Assembly (NCBI RefSeq): GCF_964340395.1
Contig: NC_135560.1
Span: 9,736,098 to 9,800,097, forward strand
Direction: 5' to 3'
DNA: 64,000 nt
Source: Glandiceps talaboti
Lineage: Eukaryota > Hemichordata > Enteropneusta > Spengelidae
Below the pieces are notes generated by a model, which saw only the letters and a list, made by a program, of their open reading frames with translations, was not told the DNA's origin and made no database searches. The translations under genes and the position numbers were made by a program. Positions within the stretch are counted from its first letter, which is position 1. The number at the start of each line of letters is the position of its first letter. Positions 48,696-63,636 of the stretch are shown here, piece by piece.

Positions 48696-49925
48696 CTTAA
48701 ATTGGGTCTTGATCTGCATATTCTATAACTGACAGCGTAAAGATATTTCTACCTGCTTATACCTGTAGAAAATAGAACATAAAATTGTAATAAAATATCC
48801 AAGATATACAGAAAACCATGATTGGACCAGTAAATATTTTTCAGGGACATATGGTTCTGTTTTCTTGCTATAGCAATTACAAATGTGACTGTTAGTTATA
48901 ATTGTAGAGGTCTGCCACATACTTGACACAAAGACTTCAGCAGTCATCCCTGAATACTTGAAGGCAATTGCTGATGTCTGGAAGGAGCAAAAGTCTGTCT
49001 GCACTTGACATCCATGACCAATGACTGCGTGTCTGCAGGGTATAGCTGTCTGTGTGTGTACTTGACATTGAGGACCTTATTATGTCTATGAGGGCCAGAG
49101 GTCTATCATACACTTGATACAATAAGTTCATGTGTACTGATTAAATAGTAGTCTCTGTGGCATGACCTGGCTTGACACTGATCCCGGGAGAGATAAATCA
49201 TATGGGGTTCAAACTTGACAGACAAGTTAAACACTTGTCAGACACAACATACTTGTTACATGACAGAAAACCTACAGTCTAGATTGCATAGTACAACTGC
49301 ACACAAGCTGACTCATTGAAAGATTGAAGTTCAAATAGCCACGTTACGGATCGCTATAACCTTGAAACTTTAAATTGAAACTTTGCAATGAATTGCTGAA
49401 ATTGTATGATGCCATGATATATACCTCGTTGTCTGTAATCTGCTTCAAAACTGTAGTAATGGAATGAAAATTGTAAACTTGATCCAAATGTGAATCTGAA
49501 ACTTGTTTCATTACAACTCAGACCTTCATCAGATGTATGATTTATGTACGGTAGTATGAGTTACTTGGACAACAAAGTGATGAAAAGAGACAGACACTAG
49601 AAATGTGACGTGTACAATCCTGGATGGACTGTAAACAACACTAAGACATACCAAAATACAAGAAGACAGACTACTAGGAGTGATATAAAGTTACAATGGT
49701 ACACATCATACAGGGAAACTTTCCTGGTGACCATCTCCAGATAAAGATGACCCTGCGTGGACAAAAATTAACAGATGGCTTAGAGAGGTTGGAATCTGAC
49801 ACGATTAATGATAGGTAAAAAGTCTGTCTTTACTAGCAACTAGAGTATGCTTCTGAAAAACCATAAATCAAATATTCTAGCTTCCTTAGACGGGATAGGA
49901 TGCAGTAATGGACATGTAATGATGG
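48696..49925. other. non-coding stretch, no feature seen
   Basis: The words CTTGACA, GTACTTGACAT and CACTTGA recur loosely at 48920-49270, possibly a very old tandem repeat. No gene was recognised. Confidence 0.35.
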
Positions 49926-49927
49926 AA

Positions 49928-50260
49928 TTTAGAGGGGCTTGGAGATGGTGGGAATAACTGTCAGAGGATTGGGAGGAAAAATGTGGGAAGGGCTTGGGGA
50001 TTGGAAGAAGAATGTGTGAGGGGCTTGGGGATTGGAGGAAAATGTGAGGGACATGGAAAGGGAGGGAAGGGCTTTGAGAGAGTGGGAGAATGTATGCGGG
50101 GATTGGAGATGGAGGGAAAATGTGTGAGCTGTTTGGAGATTGGAGGAAAAATGTGAGGGGCATGGAGAGGGAGGGAGAATGTACGAAGGGCTTTGGGAGA
50201 GTGAGAATGTATGAGGGGTAAAGGAGAGTGCACTCTTGAGGGGCTTGGGGAGGGAAGGAG
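49928..50260. repeat. degenerate purine-rich tandem array, about 33-bp period
   Basis: About ten diverged copies of GGGGCTTGGGGATTGGAGGA followed by AAATGTGTGA-like words. The minus-strand 143- and 116-codon frames (Pro/Ser/His-rich) are repeat artefacts. Confidence 0.8.
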
Positions 50261-50645
50261 AAGAATAACACTACATTTCTGAGAATTATTACTTTGAATA
50301 AAGTTAATCACCTTGAAGTACTTTCAAAAAGTGAGTACAACTGAATTAAACTGGGGAAGAGACGGTGTATTTTTTTAACCAATATTTATAATATGAGAGC
50401 TTTTGAACACTTTCAACAAGTGATAATAACTAAACCATATATACAAAGATAGATCTAAAACCATAGATGTATAGAGAATGTATTTGACAACTAGACAACA
50501 AAAGTTGTTTTGCTACATATAGGCCTATAGAATTTAAGTATAAAATAGTCTGGATATGTACTTATAACAAACATATATCATATACTTTGCAAATCATGTA
50601 ATACTGAAGAGGGAGATGACAGTGTTATTGTTTTGTCTTTGGTTT

Positions 50646-51190
<545 letters not shown>

Positions 51191-51692
51191 CAACATTTGG
51201 GATGACAGATACACAAGGAAGAGAAGGGCATGTGAAAAGGATAGAGAGAATGCATGAGAACTGTTCTTTTTATTGGGGAGATAAACTGACAAACCAGGAA
51301 AGGAAAATTAACAATACCGCCATGCCATGAAAATCCAACTACCCAAGTGGCATGCCTGGAACCCTAACAACTCAATGGGAAAGATGGGATACAAACATTC
51401 AATTTTGTCATAAACATCACTGTACGAGACATTTCCATCTCACTTGAACAACAGCTGGCATGATAACTTAGATCGGAATGTAAGCCAAGACATCTGGGAA
51501 AATAGTCTTAAATAAATGGAACCTGCAGTTGAGGTGACGTGATGTAATTCTATTTTGCAGTACAAATCCTACTATTTATGTGGTCCTACATGACCCAGGT
51601 CACGTACGCATGTCTTCACTATTCTCATTTATTAGTGTGCCGACAAACGTCTGTAGTACATAGTATGTAACAAGTGTATCCACACAAATGTG

Positions 51693-51770
51693 TTGGACCA
51701 TAGACCCTCCACCAATAATTTGACTAGAAATTGTCCTTAGTAGTTGGTGGAGGGTCTATGATAGGACCAA
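51693..51770. repeat. inverted repeat (hairpin), CATAGACCCTCCACCAA arms
   Basis: TTGGACCATAGACCCTCCAC plus CAA (51693-51715) pairs with TTGGTGGAGGGTCTATGATAGGACCAA (51744-51770). There is one 4-nt bulge and a 28-nt loop. It could be a small MITE. No second copy was seen. Confidence 0.7.
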
Positions 51771-52344
51771 CTTTGACTGAAATCTCACAATCTCTACTAA
51801 TGAAGTCACACAGTGAAAAAACAGAGAAATTGTCCGCCCATTTTTCCTAATAATGAAAAAAAAAAATTTGGCAGACATACCTGAATTGAGTAAATATTAG
51901 CTGGCTTGTATGTGAGAAGCGGAACTTACTATTAAAAAAAAAAGTACAGTTAAGAGTTTTATGAAAGATGTCTGTTGGTTGATATGACTACGGGAATAAA
52001 CATGTCGAAGGGGAAAAGTACTAAAACTCTTTATAAGCCAACCTTTGTTGAAATAACAAGCAAAGGCCACACACACATTGAGAGGTCTACATGATAACAC
52101 TTTAGTGATAAACCCTGGCCCAGTTGATGAATTAGCTAACTCCAAACTACAGTGTGTTTTATGTCTCTAAATATTTACAAAGTGTTTCACCTCAGTTAAC
52201 ACAGGGATCACAGTTGTATGAATTCAGCGTTATCAATAACGTAACTCTAGACTAAAATAGCAGACCTCATCTGGTGATTATGTGTATTGTAGAATTTGAA
52301 GTGGTCATTCAGTGTATGCTTGTTTCACTTTCAATGTAAATGGA

Positions 52345-52573
52345 TGTTATTCCCCCAATATTTTTTTCTTCCTTCAGCCATGGAAATTACGAGTGACTTA
52401 AGCAGGCTTTGTCAGTACCAATCGCTAGACAAGTAGTGACAACACCTTTAAGTCACGAAATGAAGAAAAAATGTTGGCGAATAACATAACAGACGCACGT
52501 TGTCGTGATGTAGAACAACCAGGGTATAAATTCCATATTTTTTTGTTCAACTTGATTTGTGTATTGTATAATG
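52345..52573. mobile_element. hairpin-headed element, family C, copy 3 (diverged)
   Basis: TGTTATTCCCCCAATATTTT, CTTCCTTCAGCCATGGAAAT, GTAGTGACAACACC and TTAAGTCACG match the hairpin half. The tail (GTTGTCGTGATGTAGAACAA, then ATAAATTCCATATTTTTTTG) is shorter, having lost the middle part seen in copies 1 and 2. Confidence 0.65.
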
Positions 52574-55500
52574 TTTCATATGTAGTCTGTATAACATGAT
52601 AGTTTAACTTTATTTCACAGAAATCAAAACATTTTTAAGCTCCTAGGAGTAACTATTATGATAAAAATATATTACAAAACATACATTTCAATCTCATACC
52701 TAAATCTATATTTCAAGTGTAATCATATTTTGGGGACAGAGACCTCCTGACATACAAAAGTTCCACATCAAGTGTTAACTTTGGGACGCTATACTTCTAT
52801 TCAAAATCCATTTTGATGTGAAAAGAAGACGGTTGTGGGGTGGGGGTGGGGGTGGTAGTGGCAGTATAATGGCCAGAATCTGAGTTTATGAAATCTTGTA
52901 TATAAACAGTTCCGTTTCCATAAGGAAATGATTTTAGTGATGTCATTTTGGGAAAGAGCCTTCTTTCTTATAAACAAATATTCAGAATCTAAGTACAGTT
53001 ATATGAACATTAATTGGTCGAAAAAGAGGAAGGGTGGGGGTGGGGGTTTGACCTGTATCAGAATTTATGATATGGTCACATGTTCTGTATTTGATCATCA
53101 TAGTTTGATTTAGCGAATTCTTGAAATAGACACACTATAGCTTGCTGTCAAAAATGTTAAAAGTTGTGTATTTACTATCTAACTGAAAGATTGGTATTTG
53201 TCGGAGTATGGATAGGCGAATTTGATCCTGGGAATCAAACAAAAAGCAGACTGGACATGAAAATATGGCACTTAGTCTGTTTTACTATACTGTGAACATG
53301 TGTGCAAATGTCAGAGTCAACCTCCTGGCTTGATGCAGCTGCTCTTCCTCCATCATACCTGTGACATTGATGGCAGTATCAAACTAAACTATCAGTTTGT
53401 TTCGTAACACTAAAGAGTTCAGAAATACCAGTAGGATAACTGTAGATGTGAAGTAACGACTACAGCATGTAGTAAATGTCAATATAGGTAACCTCCCAGC
53501 ACACATCATCTTAGTCTACCATTAGTATTCAACGTGCCATACATAGCCTCACGTCCCCTTTTGACCCTACCAAATTAACTTTTGTCTGTCCATGTACACT
53601 AGAGCTTCTCTTCTCCATCTTCCTTTTCACATGGAACTCCCTTTCATTTGCTTGCTTGTCTATTAATGATTTCAATGCCCAAGCTTTAATGATTCCACAG
53701 AAAAAAAAAGTCTGCTTCTTTAACTTGTGCGCCCTTTTATTTCTAAAGACATCCATTCTGTATAGTGGAAAGTTGGGGTGCAAAGGGCCACGACATCTGC
53801 CACTGCTCAGAATGCCAGAAAAATGAAATGGGTGACATCTAAAAAATGACTGCCAAATTGCTTATTTCTGTGCAGAAATGATCCACAGTTGACATGTATT
53901 GACAGCAGCATATTGACACAACTGAGAATGAATGCAATATTATATTTCAGCTGGCTTCTGATAGAATCACTATTGTGTAATAGAGCCTTATTGAGCGAGG
54001 TGCCATAAAGACTCTTTTTACTGGTAAAGTGTCATTAGTTAGATAACATGTCACTTGACTCTATCAATTATCAAGCTACGCTGCCTTCACCTGTCTTCTT
54101 CACCGATACTTGTTTTCTCACATTTTGACAGATTATTCATAAAAATTTAGTTATCTCGGTATGCATGTATACCCCTGGGATTAAACTTCCTTTCTGATAA
54201 TTTCACTATGATGGTTTTTGTATCTTTTCATAAATGCTTCCTTTTTTTTTTTGGTTAATCTCAGGATCTTGTCAAGTAGAATACAAATGACATCTGTACC
54301 TTGTCAGCTCATTATAATCTCTGCCATAGTCACACAAGAAGTCACAAAATTTACCGCCGTTTTTTTTCCCTGAGGTTTGAGGCCACGGAATATCATCCTT
54401 CATTACTTTTTTTTTTCTGATGAGGATCGTTGACTGGGAAACATCGAAAGCTCAATGCTCTTTGCTATTAAAGTTGGACTGCTTGTGGTTGTTTATACAA
54501 CCTTTGTACATTCACATCGGTTTATCTTGTAAAAGTGAGCTTATCTTTGAAAATGTTGCCTTCAAAGAAGCTTGTTAGTCACCAAACTGATTTCAATGTA
54601 TAGTGTCACCAGATATAGTATATGTTTTCTCTCAGCTGTTCAGGTAACATACTATTTATGGATACATTTCATACTATGACCTCCATAGTCCATAAACATT
54701 CATTCTCAAACATACTCCTTACACATAATATTGGCGATCAACAAAAATGTTTACACATAATTATTGACCATTTCATCAGATAAAATGAAACTGTTAAGAT
54801 ACATTTGGGCATCATGACCAACCATCCCCCTCCCCACCCCAATTCCCCCCCCCCCAAAAAAAAAAAAAATGAATAAAAATATAAAGCGAAACAGAAACAA
54901 CAAAACAAAAACAAAACTATTGCATTTATAGGCCAATTCTTCAACAAAATTTGCAAACAAAAAACACTTTTAAAAAACACTGAATTAATTTTTGGGGAAA
55001 AGTTGTTCAATAGAGGCAACAAAATAGATCATTCAAAATGCCTGGAAAGTTTAGGACAGTACAGTTGTCTTGTAAGCTATGCATTAGACATTTGAGATCG
55101 TGTGACATTAATATTTGTTCAGGGAATAAAAACATTCCAGGAGAGGGGTGGAAAGTTGCATGTACACTGGTCATGAAAGATAGTGCCTGTCACAGATCCA
55201 GGCATTGATGCAAACATTCAAAGACTAAGATGAGTATGAACATATGCAGGGCTATTTATCATTCTACATTTCACTCTGTCCGTGTCGTTGTCATTTTTTA
55301 CTTCATTTTCACACGATACCTCTTTTGTAAACTACCACTTTTGTTTTCATTAATTTGCCACAGATATGTAAACCATATCAAAACATAGGTCAATTCCAGT
55401 CTAAATCAATTTTTCTTTTTTTTTAAAAAAAAGTAAAAACTGGAACAAATCGGGTGGTGTTGTTTTGGCGGGAAAACAAGTGGTAGTGCAGAATCAGTTG

Positions 55501-57375
55501 TGGAATTCAATGCAAACACTTGCAATGTTTTGTCAAGAAGATTCCATCATCAAAATATTTGGTTAAGTCTCATATGTGTAAGACCTTTCCCCACACAGTA
55601 GAGAGACCCATGACATGGAGGTAGAAACGTCCATCACCCTTCGTAACACTAAATGAACTCTATAACCGTAGTACGACAAATGCACCCACGTGAAATGACA
55701 ACTTAAACACGGATCACATGAACAGTTGGATAATTGGTAATAAATGAATGCTTGGCATACTTCAATATAACGGGCAAATATTAAAATGTAAGCCGATCAC
55801 TTGACTCAAGTGTTGTGACTGGACATCAACACTGAGTTCTACCCTTTTGTAGTTTCATTTGCCGACCACTGCATGAACACGTCACGTCATAATCCCTTGG
55901 AGTTTTCCCACCTTTTCATGATCCCTTTCTAGTGCCAGTAGTGGTATACCATGCTTAAATTAATCAGTGAAAGAGCTTCTTGACATAGTAACACCAAGAC
56001 AAATCACTCAGCTTAAAGTTTTAACCAATGAAGGTCTCTGTCTAGTAGTGTACCTTCTTTTACCTGTAGAATCTAGAAAGTGGGCAAAAATGACTTACGT
56101 TTCTTGTTAATTCCATGAAAATAGCAGTGAATAGTTTAGCTATTGACTTTAATGATTAGCATCAAAACCCCAGTTCCCTGAATGATGCTATGGCACCCAT
56201 CTAGAAGTCTACTTCAATTCTGCATAATTCTCTCTCTAAAAATTCTACGTTTTACTATCGATATAGTGAATGCAAATATCAAATCAAACTGCATTTTTTT
56301 GTATGAATCATGTACAAAATATACAGTATATTAAATTTAAAGTAAATAGCAGTGCTCTCTTAATGAAAAGATATCAGATTTGAGTGTTTCTTGAGTACAC
56401 AAATCTTTTCTGAAGTTATCATCAAATCTTGATTCAAACTTTGGAAATTTTGACAAAAATCAAAAAGCAAAATACTGGTCTAAATCTCTCTATATTGCAA
56501 ACTGAAAGCTAGGTACAGAACTAGGTACAGAACTAAATGAAGTGGCTAGTTATTGTGAAAAATCAGATGAATATAACATGAAGGACAGTCTGTACATAGA
56601 CTGGAATTTGTCTCGTCTTTGTAATTCTTTGTTCTGTTTTCTTTCAGTGGGTGAAAATAAACTTAGTCATTGTTGTGGCAATTTTTGGTTTTCACATCAT
56701 GATGTGTGTGGATGCCATTTTTGTTCTTTCTGCCAAAAACCTTTGGAACAAAAAATTGCTGTTATACTTTCCTGCCAAAAGTTTTGGTACAAAAAATTTG
56801 TTATACTTTCCCGCCAATTTTTTTTGTTCCACTTTCCTACAAAGTTTTTAGTAAAAAATTATTTGTTAAACTTTCCTGCTAAATTTTTGAACGAAAAAGT
56901 TAATTTTCCACAAATCGTTTGTTGCTGTTAAAATTGACTTTAGACTGGACTCATAAAAACAATGTATGCTTACAAGCTGAAGTCAAAATTTAAATATTTT
57001 ATAATTTAAGTTTTTTAATTTTAAGTTTTTGTTAAAACAATCAAATTTACCATAATGACTAAATAAGTTATCACTGTACACTTACAAACTTGTATCACAA
57101 TTTGGATTTTCAAAATCACCACACAGACCAAATAAATCAATGTATACCTACAAACTCGTGTTTAATTTTAGTTTCCAAATAAAAGATGGCCTTATAAACT
57201 ATATTTTAACAACAACCAAGTAACCACACTTTTTGTCCTATATTTATTTATTACAAGGTTGCTGTCACTCACCACGTACTTGACAGTAAGTTAGCAACTA
57301 TACACACACACAAGGTGGTCATTGAGATACTTAGGGGGATATATAGTCAGGACAGATATAAAAACAGGTTGTGTC
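52574..57375. other. non-coding stretch
   Basis: G-rich runs at 52836-52860 and 53032-53046, a C-rich/C11 and A13 run at 54827-54869 and scattered T-tracts. A degenerate repeat of about 45-50 bp (ACTTTCCTGCCAAAAGTTTT, GGTACAAAAAA) lies at 56718-56910. No gene was recognised. Confidence 0.4.
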
Positions 57376-57498
57376 AGGTCTCATGTTAACGGTCACAGAA
57401 AACGCTGCGTGTATGACCATCCATGTATTCGGTGATGCATACGTCGATTTGTGGGGAGCATGTTTTTGCGAATTTTTGTGACCGTTATCACGAGACCA
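57376..57498. mobile_element. fold-back element with TAACGGTCACA arms
   Basis: AGGTCTCATGTTAACGGTCA plus CA (57376-57397) pairs with TGTGACCGTTATCACGAGAC plus CA (57477-57498), with few mismatches over 22 bp. Weaker complementarity continues inward (AGAAAACGCTGCG / CGAATTTTT). It has no coding capacity. Confidence 0.65.
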
Positions 57499-58000
57499 CT
57501 TCTGTGCTGATATTGATCACAATCTATCTACAGACAGGAAGCAAACACATTGAGAAAAAAAACAACCTGAAACACACTAGTCAGAAAACAAACTAAGTGC
57601 ATGAAAAATTACACAGATCAAATACAAAATCCATAAAATAAATGTATAATTTGAAATGATTGATCACCACTCTCTCTTTATAGCAGTTTAAAAACACTAA
57701 CAATCAATTGTTCTAGTTTTATTTTACAACGATTGTTTAAATTGGTTTATCCTTACAGAAAAATAATTGCTAAGTAACTACAGTATCGATGTCTGATATT
57801 GAACATACTGGATCGTGGTTGTTTGATTTACTCATGGCGACATATATTTAAAATGTCTCTTTGGAACCACTAGTCTAACAAAAGATTCAAATGAAACATT
57901 TTTGTTCTAGTGATACAGGCTAACTTTAATAAACCACAACCTAGGTGTAAGCGTTTTGCTGCGATACGGCACGGTAGCATAGGAATTTGTTATGCATTAG

Positions 58001-58174
58001 ATGTCGGAGGGTGTCAGAAGTGAGCGACCCAATGAAGAGCTTGTCAGCCACATTATTAATGGAAAAATCAATATCAGTGGAGCAAAGGCTGATGTGTTTA
58101 TTGAAACACTATCAGTAAACGTTCAGGTAGACAAACACTGTCGACAGGATACAAGAAGCCAAGTACTGTTACAG
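58001..58174 (+). other. possible orphan exon of unknown gene (uncertain)
   Basis: An ATG-initiated frame of 58 codons (MSEGVRSERPNEEL...) has balanced codon use unlike the surrounding AT-rich frames. It ends in phase 0 at TTACAG|GTACGA, with an earlier phase-0 donor CAG|GTAGAC at 58126. No domain is recognised and no partner exon was found, so it may be chance. Confidence 0.2.
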
Positions 58175-61100
58175 GTACGATACTATTGTTCATGGCTTCG
58201 TCCCCTGTTAACCTTTGCCGCAGTGCAGCATTTTACTGTGCCCCTTTACTACCAGGTGGCATCTCATTAATACAGAGTTAAGAGAATACATAAATTCTAA
58301 GGATTTGATTCTGTCAAGATATTTATGGCTAAATTGTGAGAGACAACAATATGGCAGCTTTACTGAAGTTTGTCATGTGTCTATACCGCTAAGACTTGTT
58401 GACACCACTGACAGTAACACAAGTATGAAGAATATCCTTCTAGAACAGACAAACATTGCGATAGGTTTTCAGACTAGAAATAAATCAGCCAACAAGTTGT
58501 AACATATGAGTGTGCATAAAGTGTAGAACCAGATTTCCAACCAACAGTAGAGTATAGTGTGGCTATCAAATATTTGGCAATGTGGTGACCCACGATGGCC
58601 CGCTTGTTGACCCATACTGGCTTACCTTCAAATCAAACATGCACCAATGTAACGCCTCAAAACCTGCTTTGAGCCCGCAGGCTGTTTCTTAATGGTCACC
58701 ATGTCCCTTGAATGCTAGCTATAATGACTACAGCAAGTTTACTGGTGTGGGTCAGTAATTCTTATTCAGATTACATTATAGGCTGGTCATCAATGTCCTC
58801 GACAACTATTGTCTGGGTGTACAATTTATTGCAGTTCATGACCAACTCTTTAACATTTGGTGCACTACACATGTAATTACAATGACCTTGGCATTCAGTC
58901 AGGGGGTATAAAGATAATATGTTTTCTATAGTAGAATTATTGGTCTTGGTACAGTATGGCCTAACTGAGTCACATTCACCCTGCAGCATTTTTCACACAC
59001 ACACACGTGTTAAAGTTCTTGTACCAATGCAAAATGAAAAGTTGGATTTCTGTCTGTCACTTCTGTATTTCATTATTGTTGGATTTTTGAAGACAAAAAC
59101 TATTTACTTTTCATTCTAGTTTTTAATCTTGGTGAATAAATAGACCCACCCCCCACCCCACCCCACCCCACCCCCATTTTGTCCTTTCTTTCATTCTTTT
59201 GGCCAATACTCTTTTCTACATTCCTCATCTAACTCCACTTGGAAGTTTGAACAGAAGAAGACTGCAGAGATGATAAATGAGGTAAAGTTCAAAGCTAAGG
59301 GCAATTCCCACCTATTTGCTGAACTATAAATATAACAATGACATCCCTCCTAGACTATTAAGTGGTACAGTTCCTATTCTTTGGGCCATACTAATACTAA
59401 GTTCACATTATGGGGACCAAAAGTCAACTCTAGTACGACTTAAGTTGTAAAACTGATAAGCTGGATTTTGGTCCACATTCATATTGGATTTGTACTTGTC
59501 TTAAGTGTGACTTAAACCAAGATTTAAATGGGTGGGTAATTGTTGAGAATCACATCACCAACTGGAACCAGAATGCATTCATTGCTATATAAAATTTACG
59601 CTGGTAAAACCAAGTCCCACCTTAACCAACCCTTTTACACCAGGACTAACTTATTATGTACCAGAAATTAGTTCCACTGGTAGGTGCTCATACTTAATTT
59701 TCTCTGTTACAGTGCAATACCGAAAACATAACTGTATACCTGCATGCAAATGATATACAAATGTGGATACAATCGTTCACTACACATAAAATCTTGTGAT
59801 CGTGCTGCATGATTTTTATGGAAATTTGCCGTTTCAAATAAACATATATGTAACAATAAATGAACTCCATGCCACGGGAGTTCCAGTGTATGGATACAGA
59901 GAACACTACATGCACTCGTGCAAATACCCTAACTAAGATTTGCCACATTTGTACTCACGTGTCTGGCTCTAGACAACTTATATGGTTCATACTTTTTTTT
60001 TTAAAGTCAGGTTAGAGTGCACAGTGTGAACCTTTATTACATCTAGTCCATAAACCAGTAGGGTATATCTTCCTTTTATACACATTTACACAGTGTATTG
60101 TCAGTATGTAGGGTGTAGTACACACACTATTGGAGGATACAAACATCTAACCATATCTTGATGTGCTTTATACAGAATTGTGCTGATAGTCAGTCTGTGC
60201 TTTAGTTACAGTGTGGTGAGTAGGTAAAAATCCACCTGAGTTCACTGGGTAATTTACCATCATACTAAAGTTTTGGTACTAGATATGTCAATTCACCAGA
60301 TTCTACTACACCCTCCCCTCTCCCACCATTGCAAACTGGGTGCTATCAGCTAAAAACAAAACAGAAATGTTAAAATTCATGTTAATGATTGAAAATCAAC
60401 TTAAAAATAGAGGCGCAGCAACACCACCAAAACAACCACCTCCTGTATCCCCCCACTTCCCCAAATCCTTCATTTCAACATTCACAACATTTTTGCAAAT
60501 ACAACTTTTTTTTTGACATGTATGACTCTATGACACACTTTAAAATTACTATTTTACCAAAGTTTTTCAATATATTTTCTTTTCAAAATTGAAGTCCAGC
60601 AAGGTGAGAAATAAATGATAACCAGAATGAAAATTTCAAAAATATGACATACTTGCACCAAACACAACACAAGCACAAGACTCGCTTTTTAACAAAAAAT
60701 ATTAACATTCAAAAATCTTCGTTTTTTGTCAAAATCTAGTCTCAATAAACGACAGCTTGCACACAGATTGACCAAAAGATTAGCCAAGCTTAAGTCAGGT
60801 AAGATTAAGTCCTACTAATACCGATTTCCATTTACAGTGAACAGTGATGCTGTTGTGGTTTTCACAAATGATAATTGATCATAGTGCATTTTTCATGAAC
60901 TTCAGATTTCCACTGTCTTATTGCCTGGAGTTAGACACTTGAAAGGGAATACTTTTAGGCCGAGTTCATTTTCATGGTACATTAGTAATCGTCTGTAGGC
61001 TGGCTTTCCAAGTGTAGAGTCATCGTAATTTGGCTAATTTACTAATCTTTTAGCTTGCCACATAAACCGCATATGCAAAACCCTCCAAAATTTTACCCAT

Positions 61101-63605
61101 TGTAGCGGCTGCCTTTAAGGCAAACTGTTTTTTTTTTGTATCATGGAAGCAACCAATACCCATTAACAGATAATGTTTATAAAAGAACCCTTTTCAACGC
61201 TAAAATGAGTTCGTTGAACTAGAACTTTTCATTCAGTCACCTTTTCTTTCATGTAACATCTGCTGGGGCAACTTCACCCCAGAGAGGTCTCCTTAATCCC
61301 ACATGGAGGACTCACCACAAACAGAACAGCCCAAGCAAACATGCTCACAGCATGTCAGTGGGACCTTATCTGTCTGCCATCTGGGAGTACTTATTAAGTT
61401 ACAGTTATAATTGACTTTAGGGAGTGAGGATTGTTATTAGCAAAGCCACACTATCTATAAAGAAACTTGTCCTCAGACAGGACATGCGTTCAGCTTGTTT
61501 TTTCAGTGCTTTTACTGAAATCCTCCCCCTCAGAAACAAACTGCAGATTTTGCAGCAACATTTGCACAAGAGTTACCCGATACCACTTTCTGACGCATTT
61601 CTGGACTAAGTAGGAACAATGTGTGATGCCACGCTGGCCGATTCCCAAGGGGGTAGTACAACAAGTTGGCAAAGCAAGCTGGGGTCAACATGTTGACATT
61701 AAAATTAGTGTATATCAGTACGGAGATCTGTTTGGCAATTACATAGGGCTGAATGTAATCAATCATGATGATGACATAGTAAGCCATGACCAAGTCATAT
61801 TCTCTGACCCTATCAATTTCACTAGAAATACCTCGTATGGGAATTCCTTTTACACAACCACACTACCAAAATGCTTGTGTAAAAACTGTTTCAATATGTG
61901 GTGTTAGGTTGCCTGTAGTACCGTCCTTGCTTCTCCAGTGTTTCTGCGAGTGTGATGATTGCTTACAAAAGTAACCAGTTAGTTACAGCTGCTAATATAC
62001 TACTTCCTACTGTAAAACTTTAACAACTTGTCCTCCGATAACATTATAAAGTTATAACATTTTATTTTATAATAACTTTTTCAGTTTTTAACTGCAAAAA
62101 GATTTTTAAGGGAAAATCAAACACAACACAATAACAAAAAAATAATCTGAAGGGAAAAAAATTCACTTCATTATTATATACCAGCACTCTATGAAATAAT
62201 GTTATCATTAAATATATCATTTAATTCTTTAATTACTGAGCACGAGTAATCATTGTGAAAACTCAAGGAAATGAAATAGAGGCCGTGGTCAGAATACCAA
62301 CGTTCTGATTTTGTTATTAATTTCGTAAGTGCTTAACAACTATAAAATTTTGATCATAAATGAAAATTTACAAAACTAAAACTTATATTATACAATAAAT
62401 CCATGTTTAAACTTTATATCATTCAGCAGTTAAAATTATTGAATTGTCAGTTTTACAACATATTACTGACAGTTATTATTTGGCAGACATTTTGGATGGT
62501 TTTGAAGTATCAACTGACACTTTTAGCTGGATTAGAAGTGGAGCTTTAATTACAGAGAAAACGGTGTAAAACAGTTACTCCTTGATAGTCAAATTTTTAA
62601 ATCATATCGTTTCATAAAAACTAGCGAAAGTTTATGAGTAGCACGCAAGTAAATTCTATGTGCATTCCCTACACATTTCACCAGATTTCAGCAAAACTGT
62701 AGTACTTAAAGTACACATACAGATAACAATGCAAAGTTAACCAGATTTCCAAATCTCTGTTACCATGGTACTGAAATCAGAACCAAAGGCATGTCAAAAT
62801 AAAACTGTGCTGTTTTCGAAAGCTACAACACTATAAGGCTTAGTATATTGTATGTATTGATTGGATATTGTGTTTCTGTTCTACAGTGTATCTTTCATTT
62901 CAAAGTGTTTGATCTAACCATAGGTGCTTGACATAATAATAAACTGGTGATACTTGTACACCCGAGGTGAGAAAAGATAAATGACATGTACATCTACTGA
63001 CTATCACTAAGTCTGTCGTCACCAAACTTTTACTCTACAATTGTTGTAAACTTTAACCGCCATTACCACCATTTCTTCTCCATGTTGACACTTTTGCTCT
63101 AACAGATTTAAAAAATTTCTTTTAGAGTTCAAATATTTACAATTTTTTTTTCACATACAAAGATGAGGTCAGGAGTTTTTAGAGGGTGTGTTTTTAGAGT
63201 TTTTTGTTAGATATAATTGGTTTGAGAACAGTACATCAGTAAAAGTGGGGAATGCTTATGGTCATTTCAAAACAGATTTGATTCTGGTTGAGTGATCCAA
63301 TACAATATGACTGGTTGTCCACGTACTGTCCTATGAATACCCAGCCCAATGCACATTGTTAGAAGCCAGACTCTCTTTAGAGCAATCTATACAATAGCTT
63401 GAGAGACTAGCTACAGTGTGTGGGACCGATCACACAGCTAGTACGGTAATTCACACTTAATTATGCAGAGTCTATGACCCCAGGGTTGATAAAGTCAGCG
63501 GGAGACAATCAAACTGTTTCCCCTCTGCTGACCGACCCAACTGCCAAAACATCAAGCAAACACAAAACACTAGATCCAAACACCAGCCAAACGTACTACG
63601 TAAGA

Positions 63606-63636
<31 letters not shown>

